14,971 nucleotides of DNA from Gamarada debralockiae (taxonomy: Eukaryota > Ascomycota > Leotiomycetes > Helotiales > Hyphodiscaceae), in contig NXFV01000929.1 in the NCBI GenBank assembly GCA_002803225.1, positions 1 to 14,971 on the forward strand, read 5' to 3'. Below the pieces are notes generated by a model. The model saw only the letters and a list, made by a program, of their open reading frames with translations, ran no database searches and was not told the DNA's origin. This document shows positions 1 through 9,412 of the stretch, piece by piece. The position numbers and the translations under genes are program-made. How positions within the stretch are numbered: position 1 is the first letter of the stretch; every line of letters starts with the position of its first letter.

Positions 1-137
1 TCTATACTTATATAGTAATACTTTATATAAATAATAATTATTAAAGGAAAGAAAAGAAAGGAAAAAAGAGACCTATTTATACTTTATTTAAGAAAAAAGT
101 ATTAATAAGATAATAGGTTTAAGGAAATCTTACTAGC

Positions 138-3100
138 TTATTAGTTGACTTCCTTATCCTCCTAATCTTTAGTGAATTGGATATATTACTCTTTCCTATA
201 ATCTAATATTCTAGGTAATTAAACTATTACTCTTCGTTCCTATTCTAATAGCCTATCTACTTTTATCTCCTTTTTAATCCCTTCGACTTTCTCTTTTAAT
301 ATACTAGCTTTTACTTTCTCTATAGCTAGTTCTTAAGCTTCTTTCTTAACTATAACTTAATACTCTTCCTCTGCAATATCTACTACCTCCTTATCCGAAG
401 CTCGAAAATACTAATCCCGTTTAATAAACTTCTTAAGTTAGTTCTTAGAAAAGATTCCTTTTATATTAGCTTTATTTATATCCTTTAATATATATATACC
501 CTTTATACTATCTATAGTTATAACTTAGTATAGTCTAAGCTATCTCTAATTAAGCTTCGTAGCCTTTGACTTATCCCGATTAATAGTAAAGATATTATAA
601 TAAAGAATAGTATCTTCTATATTAATAGGTTCCTTTTAGATATTATAAGTCTTGTCTTAATATTCTTATTCTTCTTAATGTTTTTAAGTCTATCTAGCTA
701 TTGATTTTAGGATATCTTTATCTCTTATTTAGAGTTATCGCGTGCGAACTACTAATAGCTCCTTATATATACAAATATTATTCTATCTAAGGGTTCTCTA
801 AGTTAAATATTTTGTCTTAATTAGTAGTATAACTTTATAACTATATACTAGGTAGAAGAGTATATATCTAATTAGCTTATAAATCAAGGTATACTTAGCG
901 AACAACATAATATAAAGATACTAAGGTTATTTATCTTTCTTACTAGTAGTAAAGATTATAAGAGTATTAAGAATTAGTTTATATCCCCCTTTACTCTTAC
1001 TATTCGCTTAAGTATTATAGGCTAAAATCTAGACCCGTTTGACTTTGTACTTTCGAAGAAGTTTAATAACTTCCTTCTTAAACTTAGCTCTACTATTAAT
1101 AGTTATTTATTTAAAAAGTCTATATTAGTATATAATATCTTACTAGATAAAGTTAATAACTACCTTAGTAGTAATAATGTAAAGAGATTAGGCTTTAGGC
1201 TATCTAGAGAGTTTATTATAGTATATAATAAGTCTAGTATATTCTTTAGTATTAGGAGAGTATATAATATTAATAATAAGATCTATAAATAACTAGCTAG
1301 CTTAGGTTAAGAAAAGAGCTTTCTTTAGATAGGTTTTTGACTTGAACTAGTATTTTATATAACTAGCTATGTACTTCTTAATATTAAGGTATATTCTGTT
1401 CTAAAAGTATTGAGTAGCTAATTAAGTATATATACTCTCTCTTCCTTAGTACTTAATTTCATTATAGAGAGCTTTAAGTAGTTCTACTTAATATTTATTT
1501 AAATCTATTACTAGTCTTAGAGAAAAGGCCTTAGTTGTATTTCTCTATAGCTATTGATCTTGAATATTATACTTAGTAGCTTCTCTTTTAAGGGCATGAA
1601 ACTTAACTTAAGATATACTAATAGGTTTCTTTAAGATTATTAGGAATCGAGTAAGGTTTTATAAGTATTCGGAAAAATCGTCTATTAATAGATTTTCTAA
1701 TATAAGATCGAGTCTAGTTTCTAAGGCTTAATTATTGTTTTTATTATTCTCTTTAATAAACGAAGCTAATATTCTAAGGTAGTCTAGCTCTATAGCAATT
1801 TAATTGTTAATATCTCTTTTGTATAAGTTATTTAGACTATTAGAATCTATCTGTAGCTATCAAGAAAGCCTGTCTATTATAGTATAGGTTATACCCTTAA
1901 TATAATAGACCTTGAAGTCAAAATTCTAAATCTATGTAATCTATTAGGTAATAAGGGATCTAGGGAGGTCAATAGTAGTATAGTTAAGCTAGATAATAAG
2001 AACTTTTGTATTAGTTTCTAGGATAAAGTAAACCCTATATAGCTAATATTAGAGTCTTTTAAGGCACTTAAGGACTCCCTTATACTCCCTCTTAGTAGTA
2101 TTATAATTATATTTAGCCTTATTCTAAAGCCTACTCTTATATTAAGAAACTCTTTAATTACTATCTTTATTGAATTATCCTATAACTCCTCCTTAACTTT
2201 CAAGGCTTATATCTACTTTAATATAGATCTCGCTATATCCTAGTTTATATTAAATCTTATATAATATAGGTACTATAGTAAGTACTATCTTAAGAGCGTC
2301 TATAGCCTAGTCTTATTTAATACTCTAGCTCTACTTAATACTATTCCTAAACAAATAGTAAATTAGGGCTGTGATAATAATAAAGCCCTTGATCTAGATT
2401 CGATAATAAATATAGACTTTAATAAAGGATTTACTTTTAGTAATATTCTAATAAGATAGCTATTTAAGAATCTTAATAACCTTAGAGGTTAAAAGAGTTC
2501 GACTGTTATATCTATAGATAAACTTAATAACGTTTATTCTATTATAATAAAACTAAGATTTAGCTCTAATATAAGCTCTTGTATACTCGATCTAATCTAT
2601 AGTTTTGTTAAGGTTCTAGATATACTTATAAACGAACCTCTGAACTCTAGGAAAAGTCTCCTTATTATTATAGGTAGTATACGGACTCTTAACTCCGATA
2701 TTATCTAAAAACAGTATAGTAATATAAGGGAAAAGGTCGTTAAGAATACATATTACTACTCATATAAACTACGCAATTGAATTTATTACTCTCTAAGGCA
2801 AGGTAGTCATCTGAAGTAGTCTAAGTAAGGTCGTAAAGGCAGTTATATCCCTATATTTAAGTATAAGGATAAGTTAGTTATACCTAAAAAAGAAATCAAT
2901 TAATAAAGTAACTATGTACCTAGTAAATTCCTTAGAAAACTCGTCTACTAAAGGAGGTAAGTTTATATCCCTTAGTATCACTAAATTAAGCTTTATTATA
3001 ATATTAATAAGTCGATATATCCCAGGAGTCTTTTTAGTAACTAAAAACCACGGATTCTAATATAGCCTATTATAATATTTAAGGACCCTACGTTTAAGAT

Positions 3101-4080
3101 AATCCTATAAGATTTCAAGAATAGCTAAAATAAGAGCTTTTAAAATAAGGAAATTTAGCTCCTACTATACTTTATACTCTATTATCTTAATAATAATTAA
3201 AGAGCTAATGTCTTTATAGATCTAGGAACTTTTAGTCTAATTGAATGTAATAGCTACTTTATAGTTAACTAATATCTTAACTAGTATATCTTATTCTCTT
3301 AGCTAGAGTTAATTCCTAATATTAAGTTCCTTAATCTATTCAAGTATTAACTAAGATCCTTATAGAATTACTACTCTTTAGAATAATAGATAATCTTTAA
3401 ATTAGCTAATATACTCCTAAGGAGTATCTCTTACAAAAGAGCGTTTGTACTAGTCTAGTTTTCCTCTAGGGGTACCTCTTATACTATTATTCTTATTAAC
3501 TAGCCAAATCTTCTTAGCTTTAGGTTTGTATACTATACTAATACTAATCTAGTTTAGAACTTATTCCTTTATTAGTCTTAACTCTCTTTTTATATCTCTT
3601 AGAACTTCCTTTATCTTTATTATTTCTACCTAGGCCTTTGACTTTCCTTAGCTTACTCGTTGTATTTAGTCTACTAATAGATCTAAACGAAATTATACTA
3701 AAATATTATTAACTATTCTTGAAAATCTAAATTCTAGATATATTCTTTCTAGCGTCTTGTGTATCTTATTTAGTAAATTGTCCTCCTTAAAAGTAACTTG
3801 AGCTTCCTTATTAAATACAAAATCAATGATTATATTAGTAAAAGCAGAAAGATAAGGATAAGGTATAATATTTAGATTTATTAAAGTCACTTGACTTTTA
3901 TCTAAGTATTCTAATTAGTTAATTTTAGTTCTTATAATTATAAGACCTATTCTTTTATATAATTTCCCTTTATATACTTTACCCAAAGAAATTACCTTCT
4001 TATCTATTAAGTCTCTATCTTAAACACTGTCTAAAATACAAAAACAATTATAACTAAGACTATTAACTTTAACTAATCTC
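138..4080 (-). pseudogene. Gypsy pol: reverse transcriptase, RNase H, integrase, RIP-inactivated
   Basis: One minus-strand frame stays readable through stops over about 3.9 kb. It opens with CILDSV and DLIDKKVISLGKVYKGKLYK (about 4,035-3,950). The RT palm runs from NPWFLVTKKTPGIYRLIN (3,056 downward) through LIDFFFRYN, LLQMTTLP and FLDNIGVKSPY (about 2,711); the polymerase box FLDD has lost its second Asp to Asn. The thumb follows with TLLTSKVIKILK. RNase H is seen at YIKVDISLES, then stop, GGVIG, with its first Asp codon kept at 2,213-2,211. The integrase core has FIDLI (first Asp kept, 1,283-1,281), TINSRAKF (second Asp now Asn, 1,097-1,095) and ANSKSKGGY (Glu now Lys, 992-990). The last readable segment, LKEKVEGIKKEIKVDRLLE, lies near 299-243, and two stop codons at 143-138 probably mark the end. 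Frame integrity indicates decay by point mutation rather than by indels. Confidence 0.87.
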
Positions 4081-4089
4081 TAGTTTCCT

Positions 4090-6960
4090 TCTAATATACT
4101 AGTATAATTCTAGAACAAAGTACTAGTAGCTAGTTTTCCTCCTTAGAGCTATTATCCTTAATATAGGCGTAATGATTTTACTAAGAACGAATCGACTTCT
4201 TAACTAGAGGAATAACTAAAACTATATAAGTTTGATAGTCTCAAGGGTTATAGAATATAGTATCTATAGAACTATAGTCTCTATATTCGAAAGTTATTCT
4301 TATAGCTTAAGTAAAAGATTATCTAAGAAGAATTATTAGTAAAGTCTGTCCCTTAGCTTCTCAAACCAAGAAAAAGATAGTAATATATCTAACTTTATAT
4401 TCGATCTTAACTTTTACTTTAGCTATTCTAGTAAATTAAAGGATCTATTTAAATATAGTCTTAAGCTTAAAGTATTCTATACTTAAAATAAGATATCCGA
4501 GTTACTTAGCGAGTTTATACAATATTATATTAGCCTTAGCCCTAGTATTAAGTATTGTAGTTTTAGTAGCTATATCTGTAGGACCTATGATATTTACTAG
4601 TAACTTAGAAGTTACTATAATCTATTCTCGAGTCGTAAAACTATCCAAACTAATAGACTAGATATTAATAACAACTTTCTTCTTAATAAGTTGTTCTTTA
4701 ATAAGAGATCTCAAAGTTACTCGAGTAGTATTAGTGATATTAAATAGTTCTTAGTATTAAACTAGATTAGTAAGGAGTTTTTATTAAATAGCTTCTATAG
4801 AGTACTTACTTCCTAACTAAGTAATTAAGTCCTTGTATCCTTTAGACTTCTTAGGTTAGTATACTGTAAGCTTAATTTTGTACTAAGGTCTATCTCTAGT
4901 AAGAATATCTAGTAAAATTCAATTAAATTTCTTAAGAGATTATATAATATTAGTCTTTTAAGAAAGATTAAGCCTTAGAATTTCCTTAACTAACTTATTA
5001 AGGCTTATATTATCCGATTTAGGAAAGTTATTAGGTATATAAGCAGAAGGTTATCTTGTCTTAGGCCGAGTAAACTTAGCTTCTGCCTTTGCTTTCTTAC
5101 GGAGCTTAATCTTATTTTTTTATACCTCGCTCTAGTTAAGAGCTTTAATAACTTTAAATTAAATAATAGAGTTATTTAAAGCAGCTAGTTTAGCCTTAGA
5201 GTAGGTCTAGGAGATATTAGTAATGACTATAGTCTAGTTATTAAGGTTAGAGTTTACTCCTATTAAATATATATAGATCCTTTCTTTAAGAAAGTTATTA
5301 ATATCTTAGCTCTTATTATCTATAATAGAGTAATATTGAATTAGAATTCCTAGGGTATTTAAATACTTTATAATACTTTGAGTTAGAATAATATTAGCTC
5401 TAGTAGTATTTATATTAGCTTAGGTATAGATAGCTTCTTATTCCTAATCTTGCTCTACTTAGATATTATTAGCTTAATAAGTAATATTAAGATCGTATCG
5501 AGTTCCTCTAGTCTTTGAAATAATCTACTAAACCTAAGGTATATTATAATAGAATACAATTTCTTTAGTACCTTCTCTCTAGAGTCTAAGGCAGAGTTTT
5601 CTATTAAAGTTCCTATAATAGACTTTACTCTAGATAAGCTCTTAAAGCTATAGGCACTAATCTAAATATCTATAAGAGTACTATTCTAGGTTATTATTCT
5701 TATTAATATTATAGTAGGCGTAATAGTTAGGTCTTGAATTTCCGTTATACCTGTTTCTACTACTAAAGATACTATATATAGTAGATATATTAACTATACT
5801 ATTAACTAGAAGATTCTAGTTAACTTAAGAGTCCTAGGAGTACTAAGGTACATTATATAATCATTAATTGAATCTAGGTCTGCGTTTACCTTAAAAGCTA
5901 CTATTCTAATGCCTACCTTAATAAAATCCTTAATTTTCGAATCTAGAATTATTTTAAGTAAGTACTATACAAAGTTCTTAGCTAATTTCTTTCCCGATAT
6001 CTTATATTATATTAGTCTAAGTGATTTTAAGCTCCTCTAGTTACTAAGCTAGATTATCTAAAGGGTCCTAAGGTTTTGTATCTAAAGCTTTAGTTTAGTA
6101 ATAACTCTTATAGAAATTATAATTAGCTAAAAACATTCTATTTAAGATAAGAATAGGTACAAAGGTATTAGGAGGAACTAAGTAAGACTAAATAGAGCGA
6201 GACTTAGTACTAGCTAGTATAGCGTTCTTATTAGTAGCTAAGGTCTTAATAATATTATTTATAGCGCTAATCTTAAAACTTAATATAATAGGGTTATAAT
6301 TTTCCTTATACTAATTAATAACTTTATTGGATTTATAGACTCTAAGGGCTGTCCTATAGAATTTTTTGTATACTAGAGTAGTCTTATTATCTTAGTCTAT
6401 ATTATACTTCTTAATAATTTTAGAACGAATATAATTAGATAGAGTATAGAGGAAGAGATTCGCTCTCTTGATATTATTAAGAAGCTTTTTCTTCTTAAGA
6501 TTAATAGAGACTTAATAGAATAATTCAATAAAGTCTTTTAGTTTAATTTACTTATATTAAGTAAATAAGACTAATATATTAAGGAAAGGGCGAATATACT
6601 TTGTATAATTATTATTATAGTCATAATACTTCTTCTTTAATATAGTAAAGAAGACCTTCTTATCGAACGGCTTATTAGTATATTCCGGTATAGCCTTAAT
6701 ATTATCGCGAAGGGTAATATTAATATAGCGAAGAATATACTTATATTTATCTTTTCTAATATAGTTCTAATCTTTAAAGAAGGTAAGAATATTATTAACC
6801 TAGTAAGTAGCTCCCTATCTATTAAAGACAAGACTGGCAGAGGCAGGAGTTAGTATTACTGTATATAATATAATAATATTATCTATAGGTTTATTAGAAG
6901 ATATTTCGAGTAATAATTTACTTAATATAGGAGGGTTAAATTACTATTATTCTCATAGGT
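4090..6960 (-). pseudogene. Gypsy gag-protease reading frame, RIP-inactivated
   Basis: In the minus frame that includes codon 6838-6836, the conceptual product keeps a fungal gypsy Gag pattern: NILTFFKD then YIRKDKYKYILRYINITL and IKAIPEY (about 6,810-6,680), followed by KLKDFIELFY and ANLFLYTLSNYIRSKI (about 6,540-6,420). Near 5,725-5,680 a Tyr-rich segment (NYYAYYN, then NLE, stop, YSYRYL) looks like a zinc knuckle whose Cys codons became Tyr by G-to-A. The frame continues through KKAKAEAKF (about 5,098) to a retropepsin: ILNTRAKANIILYKLAK at about 4,555-4,505, where LDTG has become LNTR. The frame is interrupted by many stops but shows no net frameshift between 6,838 and about 4,290. The start is uncertain because the N-terminal codons are degraded. 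Retropepsin identity is strong; the zinc knuckle is weaker. Confidence 0.75.
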
Positions 6961-7780
6961 TTTATTAATTTCTTAACTATTACTATTATTTCTTGCCTTC
7001 CGAAATACTACTTAATAATAGTATATTAACTAAAACCAAAGAAAAGAAGGCCTATAAAGATAATAGGTTTAATACTACTCGTTCGTAACTATTATTAGAC
7101 GATTTTCTTTTTAAGGATAAAGGCTTACGATTTATTAATTATCTGTATAACTAAAGTCTAATAATATATCTTTTTTAATCTTCTAGACACGGGATTCTAT
7201 TCCCTTTTAATATACCTTTTAATACCTTCCCCTCCTAAGTCTAGGAATATTACTTAGACCTATACTCGAACTTATATCTATAAGCCTTATTTCCTAATAG
7301 TATAGCTCTTTAATATAGGAGAAACGCTCTTAAGGGCAGGAATCCTGTAATTAGACAAAGAATTAAGAGAATCGAAAGATAAAATCCTATAATAACTTTA
7401 TTTCCTAGCTCTTAAACTTCCTTCTATCTATACTTTACTTCTAAAGACATTATAATCTACTTAGCGGGCAGTACAGACTATCTTATTTAATTTCTTCTCT
7501 TTATAATAGCTTTGGGATTTATACTTTCTAATATCTTATTCCCTAGAAATTCAATTCTTTCCTTTAGCTAACCTCTTCTTTTTCCTGAATTAGGTTTAGC
7601 TATTAGCCTACTAGGGCCTCTATAACTTCTACTTATAACTATAAGTCTTAAATATATCTTGACTAAGCTAAAAACCTCTCCTGTATACTAATAATAGTAC
7701 CTAAGATCTAATATTAATAAAGTTATAAATTAAAGCAAGTCTAAGCCTAATAACTAATAGTATAATAAGACCTAAGGTTG

Positions 7781-7802
7781 TAATTTGATATATATCAAAT
7801 TA
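7781..7802. repeat. 22-bp perfect palindrome
   Basis: The 22 bases from TAATTTGATAT to ATATCAAATTA are exactly self-complementary, and the symmetry stops at both flanks. The site lies in AT-rich sequence near the right edge of the RIP block. It could be a chance result of AT bias or a remnant of a transposon end. Confidence 0.6.
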
Positions 7803-8180
7803 TTCCAGAATACTTCGCGTACTAGCTAAGATAAGAAACAAGCAAACAAGGCAAATAACAATTAAAGTATCTCTTACTAAGAGTACAAATAGCCTTACTT
7901 AACTGCAATGAAATCCTCTCTATATAGGTCACTAAATATAGAGGGGCGAAATACAAGTATAAGCGCTTCCTGATTACACTGTATATCGCACGTGCTCTCA
8001 GTAAGGGATAAAACTAAAACGAAAACTAACGACGTAAAACGAAAGTCATAGTACTCGAATATACTACAGAATATATATAAAAAAAACGAGATATATAATT
8101 ACGATGTTATCTAAGTACTACTCTAGCTGCGAAGGCTATTTATCCCCGCTGACACGTGACGAAACTAGCTAAGCGAGGTT

Positions 8181-8194
8181 CTTACAATTGTAAG
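8181..8194. repeat. 14-bp palindrome CTTACAATTGTAAG at the composition boundary
   Basis: CTTACA and TGTAAG flank the two bases AT in perfect inverted symmetry. Fungal LTRs often begin TGTAAG or end CTTACA-like, so this could be an old LTR terminus or a nested-insertion junction. It sits where AT-rich DNA gives way to the piggyBac remnant. Only the palindrome itself is directly seen. Confidence 0.5.
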
Positions 8195-8215
8195 ACCCAC
8201 TAAAAATCTGAAAAG

Positions 8216-9130
8216 TAAGGCAACAACAACTTTCCAGACACATTTCCCTGCCACACTATAAGGTTCTTTGAGCTACTATACAAGAGAGGCTATGGAGCTA
8301 CTGGCACGTGTAGGGCCAACTCTGGAGTACTTGCTGAGCTAGTCGAGCTCAAGAAATCAGACGCAAACGACACTATACTATAGGGGACAACATACTCAAT
8401 GTGTATAGCCAATGGTTTAGTAGCACAGATTGATTAGAAAGACAATGTATTTGTATTGATGATATCTACTACTATGGATGGGAATGAGACAGTTATACGT
8501 ATTCGGAAGCGCCCAAAAGAGACATTATCGAAGGCGAAGACAGTACGTATTCCCTTTGGAGATCACCCAACTAAAGAGCTTCGAATTCCTAAGGTTTTTG
8601 ATGAGTATAACTTTAATATGTTATAAGTTGATTAATTTGATTACATGGCGACTACAAATGCAGGGCTAAGAGCTGTCCGTAGAGGAGGCTACCAGGCCAT
8701 AGAGCACTGGCTTCTACGCGTAGTACTTGTTAATACGTACTTGCTAGTACTTTATAGCGAAGTTGATAGTCCTCGGAATATATCTTTTCGATCTTAGCAA
8801 GACTTCCGGAAGAGTATTATTAAGGCCCTTCTAGCCAAGGCTTAAGCTGTTGAAGTGTCTCCAAAGAGGAGAGTTTCTCATATGTCTGTAGACGCTGAAG
8901 AAGTGCCGGTCAAGGAGCATACTTTGATTAAGAGGCCTACTCGGAAAGACTGCGTGTGTTGTAAGGGATTGAGGTTCTAAGATCGGCTACAAAAGAGGGT
9001 TGTACTAGCAGCGATTGCAGCCAATAAGAAACGAGAATCAGTCAGGAGGAGTACGCACTATAGCTGTAGGCAATGCGATGTTGCGCTGTGTAAAGAGAGT
9101 AGTTGTTGGAAGATATATTATGGTATATAG
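8216..9130 (+). pseudogene. PiggyBac-like transposase, C-terminal half, RIP-interrupted
   Basis: One plus-strand frame runs to a stop at 9,128-9,130 and matches the C-terminal half of fungal piggyBac-type (DDE_Tnp_1_7) transposases. It reads FFELLYKRGYGATGTCRANSG (8,264 onward), ELVELKKSDAND, FVLMISTTMDGNE, IPFGDHPTKELRIPKVFDEY, then VD, stop, FDYMATTNAGLRAVRRGG and AIEHWLLRVVLVNTYLL. It ends in a Cys-rich domain: CVCC near 8,961, then CRQCDVALC and CW. Piggybac family enzymes use three Asp; the VD after DEYNFNM probably corresponds to the third. Seven internal stops lie at 8381, 8435, 8624, 8633, 8795, 8843 and 8978. All are TAG or TAA and can be derived from TGG, CAG or CAA by CpA-to-TpA change. 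The N-terminal half, with the first catalytic Asp, is not recognisable upstream. No TTAA-flanked terminal repeats were identified. Confidence 0.82.
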
Positions 9131-9412
9131 TTAATTTGACCTCTTTTTGAAAATTGAGAGCGACCTGATTGGCCCGCTAAAGTCGGAAACTAGCGGCCGA
9201 ATTTCCGAGGTGTTCCTGATGGCAGCTCATCTGATACATCAGTCTCATAATGTTGAAAGCCTGAGGTACTTCGTCATGAGTTGGAAACTAGCGCGTGGCT
9301 CTGTCGGTCCGTAGCGTGAGATTTACTCGACAAAACTAGATCCCACCCAACCAATCAATTAATACAGAGAAATGCCGTCAAAATCAATTTGAACCCAACA
9401 AGATCCAATCTC
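9131..9412. other. Intergenic spacer between piggyBac remnant and repeat-protein gene
   Basis: No gene is visible. The spacer contains the 3' flank of the minus-strand gene ending at 9,413. No clear AATAAA polyadenylation signal is seen on that strand. The 11-mer GGAAACTAGCG occurs twice, at 9,185-9,195 and 9,283-9,293. The first copy overlaps an imperfect stem, GGCCCGCTA pairing with TAGCGGCC around an 11-base loop. These could be remains of the DNA transposon end, but this is not shown. Confidence 0.45.

Larger units (their letters stand above)
1..6960 (-). mobile_element. RIP-degraded Ty3/gypsy LTR retrotransposon, internal region
   Basis: The whole block is extremely TpA-rich with almost no CpA or TpG: positions 481-540 contain 17 TpA and no CpA or TpG. 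This is the mark of repeat-induced point mutation, the premeiotic C-to-T mutation of duplicated DNA in ascomycetes. Minus-strand translation through the stops gives the gypsy order gag, retropepsin, reverse transcriptase, RNase H, integrase. The integrase lies after RT/RNase H, which separates Ty3/gypsy from Ty1/copia. The coding part seems to end near position 138, so at most about 137 bases of the 3' UTR or 3' LTR lie in the window. The start of gag near 6,960 is approximate and no LTR pair could be shown. The element cannot be active in this form. Confidence 0.88.
6961..8215. other. AT-rich noncoding stretch upstream of gag; possible leader/LTR
   Basis: No coding region is recognisable on either strand. 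The left part is as TpA-rich as the retroelement; from about 7,800 the composition gradually becomes less extreme and CpG, CpA and TpG return. Because the retrotransposon reads leftward, its 5' leader, primer binding site and 5' LTR would be expected here. The string TTCTTACA near 8,180-8,187 would suit an LTR end (terminal CA in plus orientation), but no matching copy exists in the window, so an LTR is not annotated. Confidence 0.5.

Noticed and set aside
3693..3890. Short open frame of 65 codons on the minus strand in the AT-rich block
   Set aside because: It is a stop-free piece of the degraded gypsy pol frame (QVTFKEDNLLNKI...), beginning at a GTG and continuous with remnants on both sides, not a separate gene.
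6637..6831. Minus-strand 64-codon open frame
   Set aside because: It is out of frame with the recognisable Gag text in the same bases and is low-complexity Ile/Leu from AT-rich DNA.
108..7070. Shared AGATAATAGGTTTA near 108-121 and near 7,058 as possible LTR copies
   Set aside because: Only about 14 bases match and the flanks differ. Matches of this length are expected by chance in such AT-rich DNA.
1..8200. Mitochondrial or plastid origin of the AT-rich block
   Set aside because: The block contains a nuclear gypsy element with CpA-specific decay and joins directly to spliced nuclear-type genes.
8478..8669. Plus-strand 63-codon open frame starting at an ATG
   Set aside because: It overlaps the piggyBac remnant in another frame; the neighbouring frame gives the transposase match.
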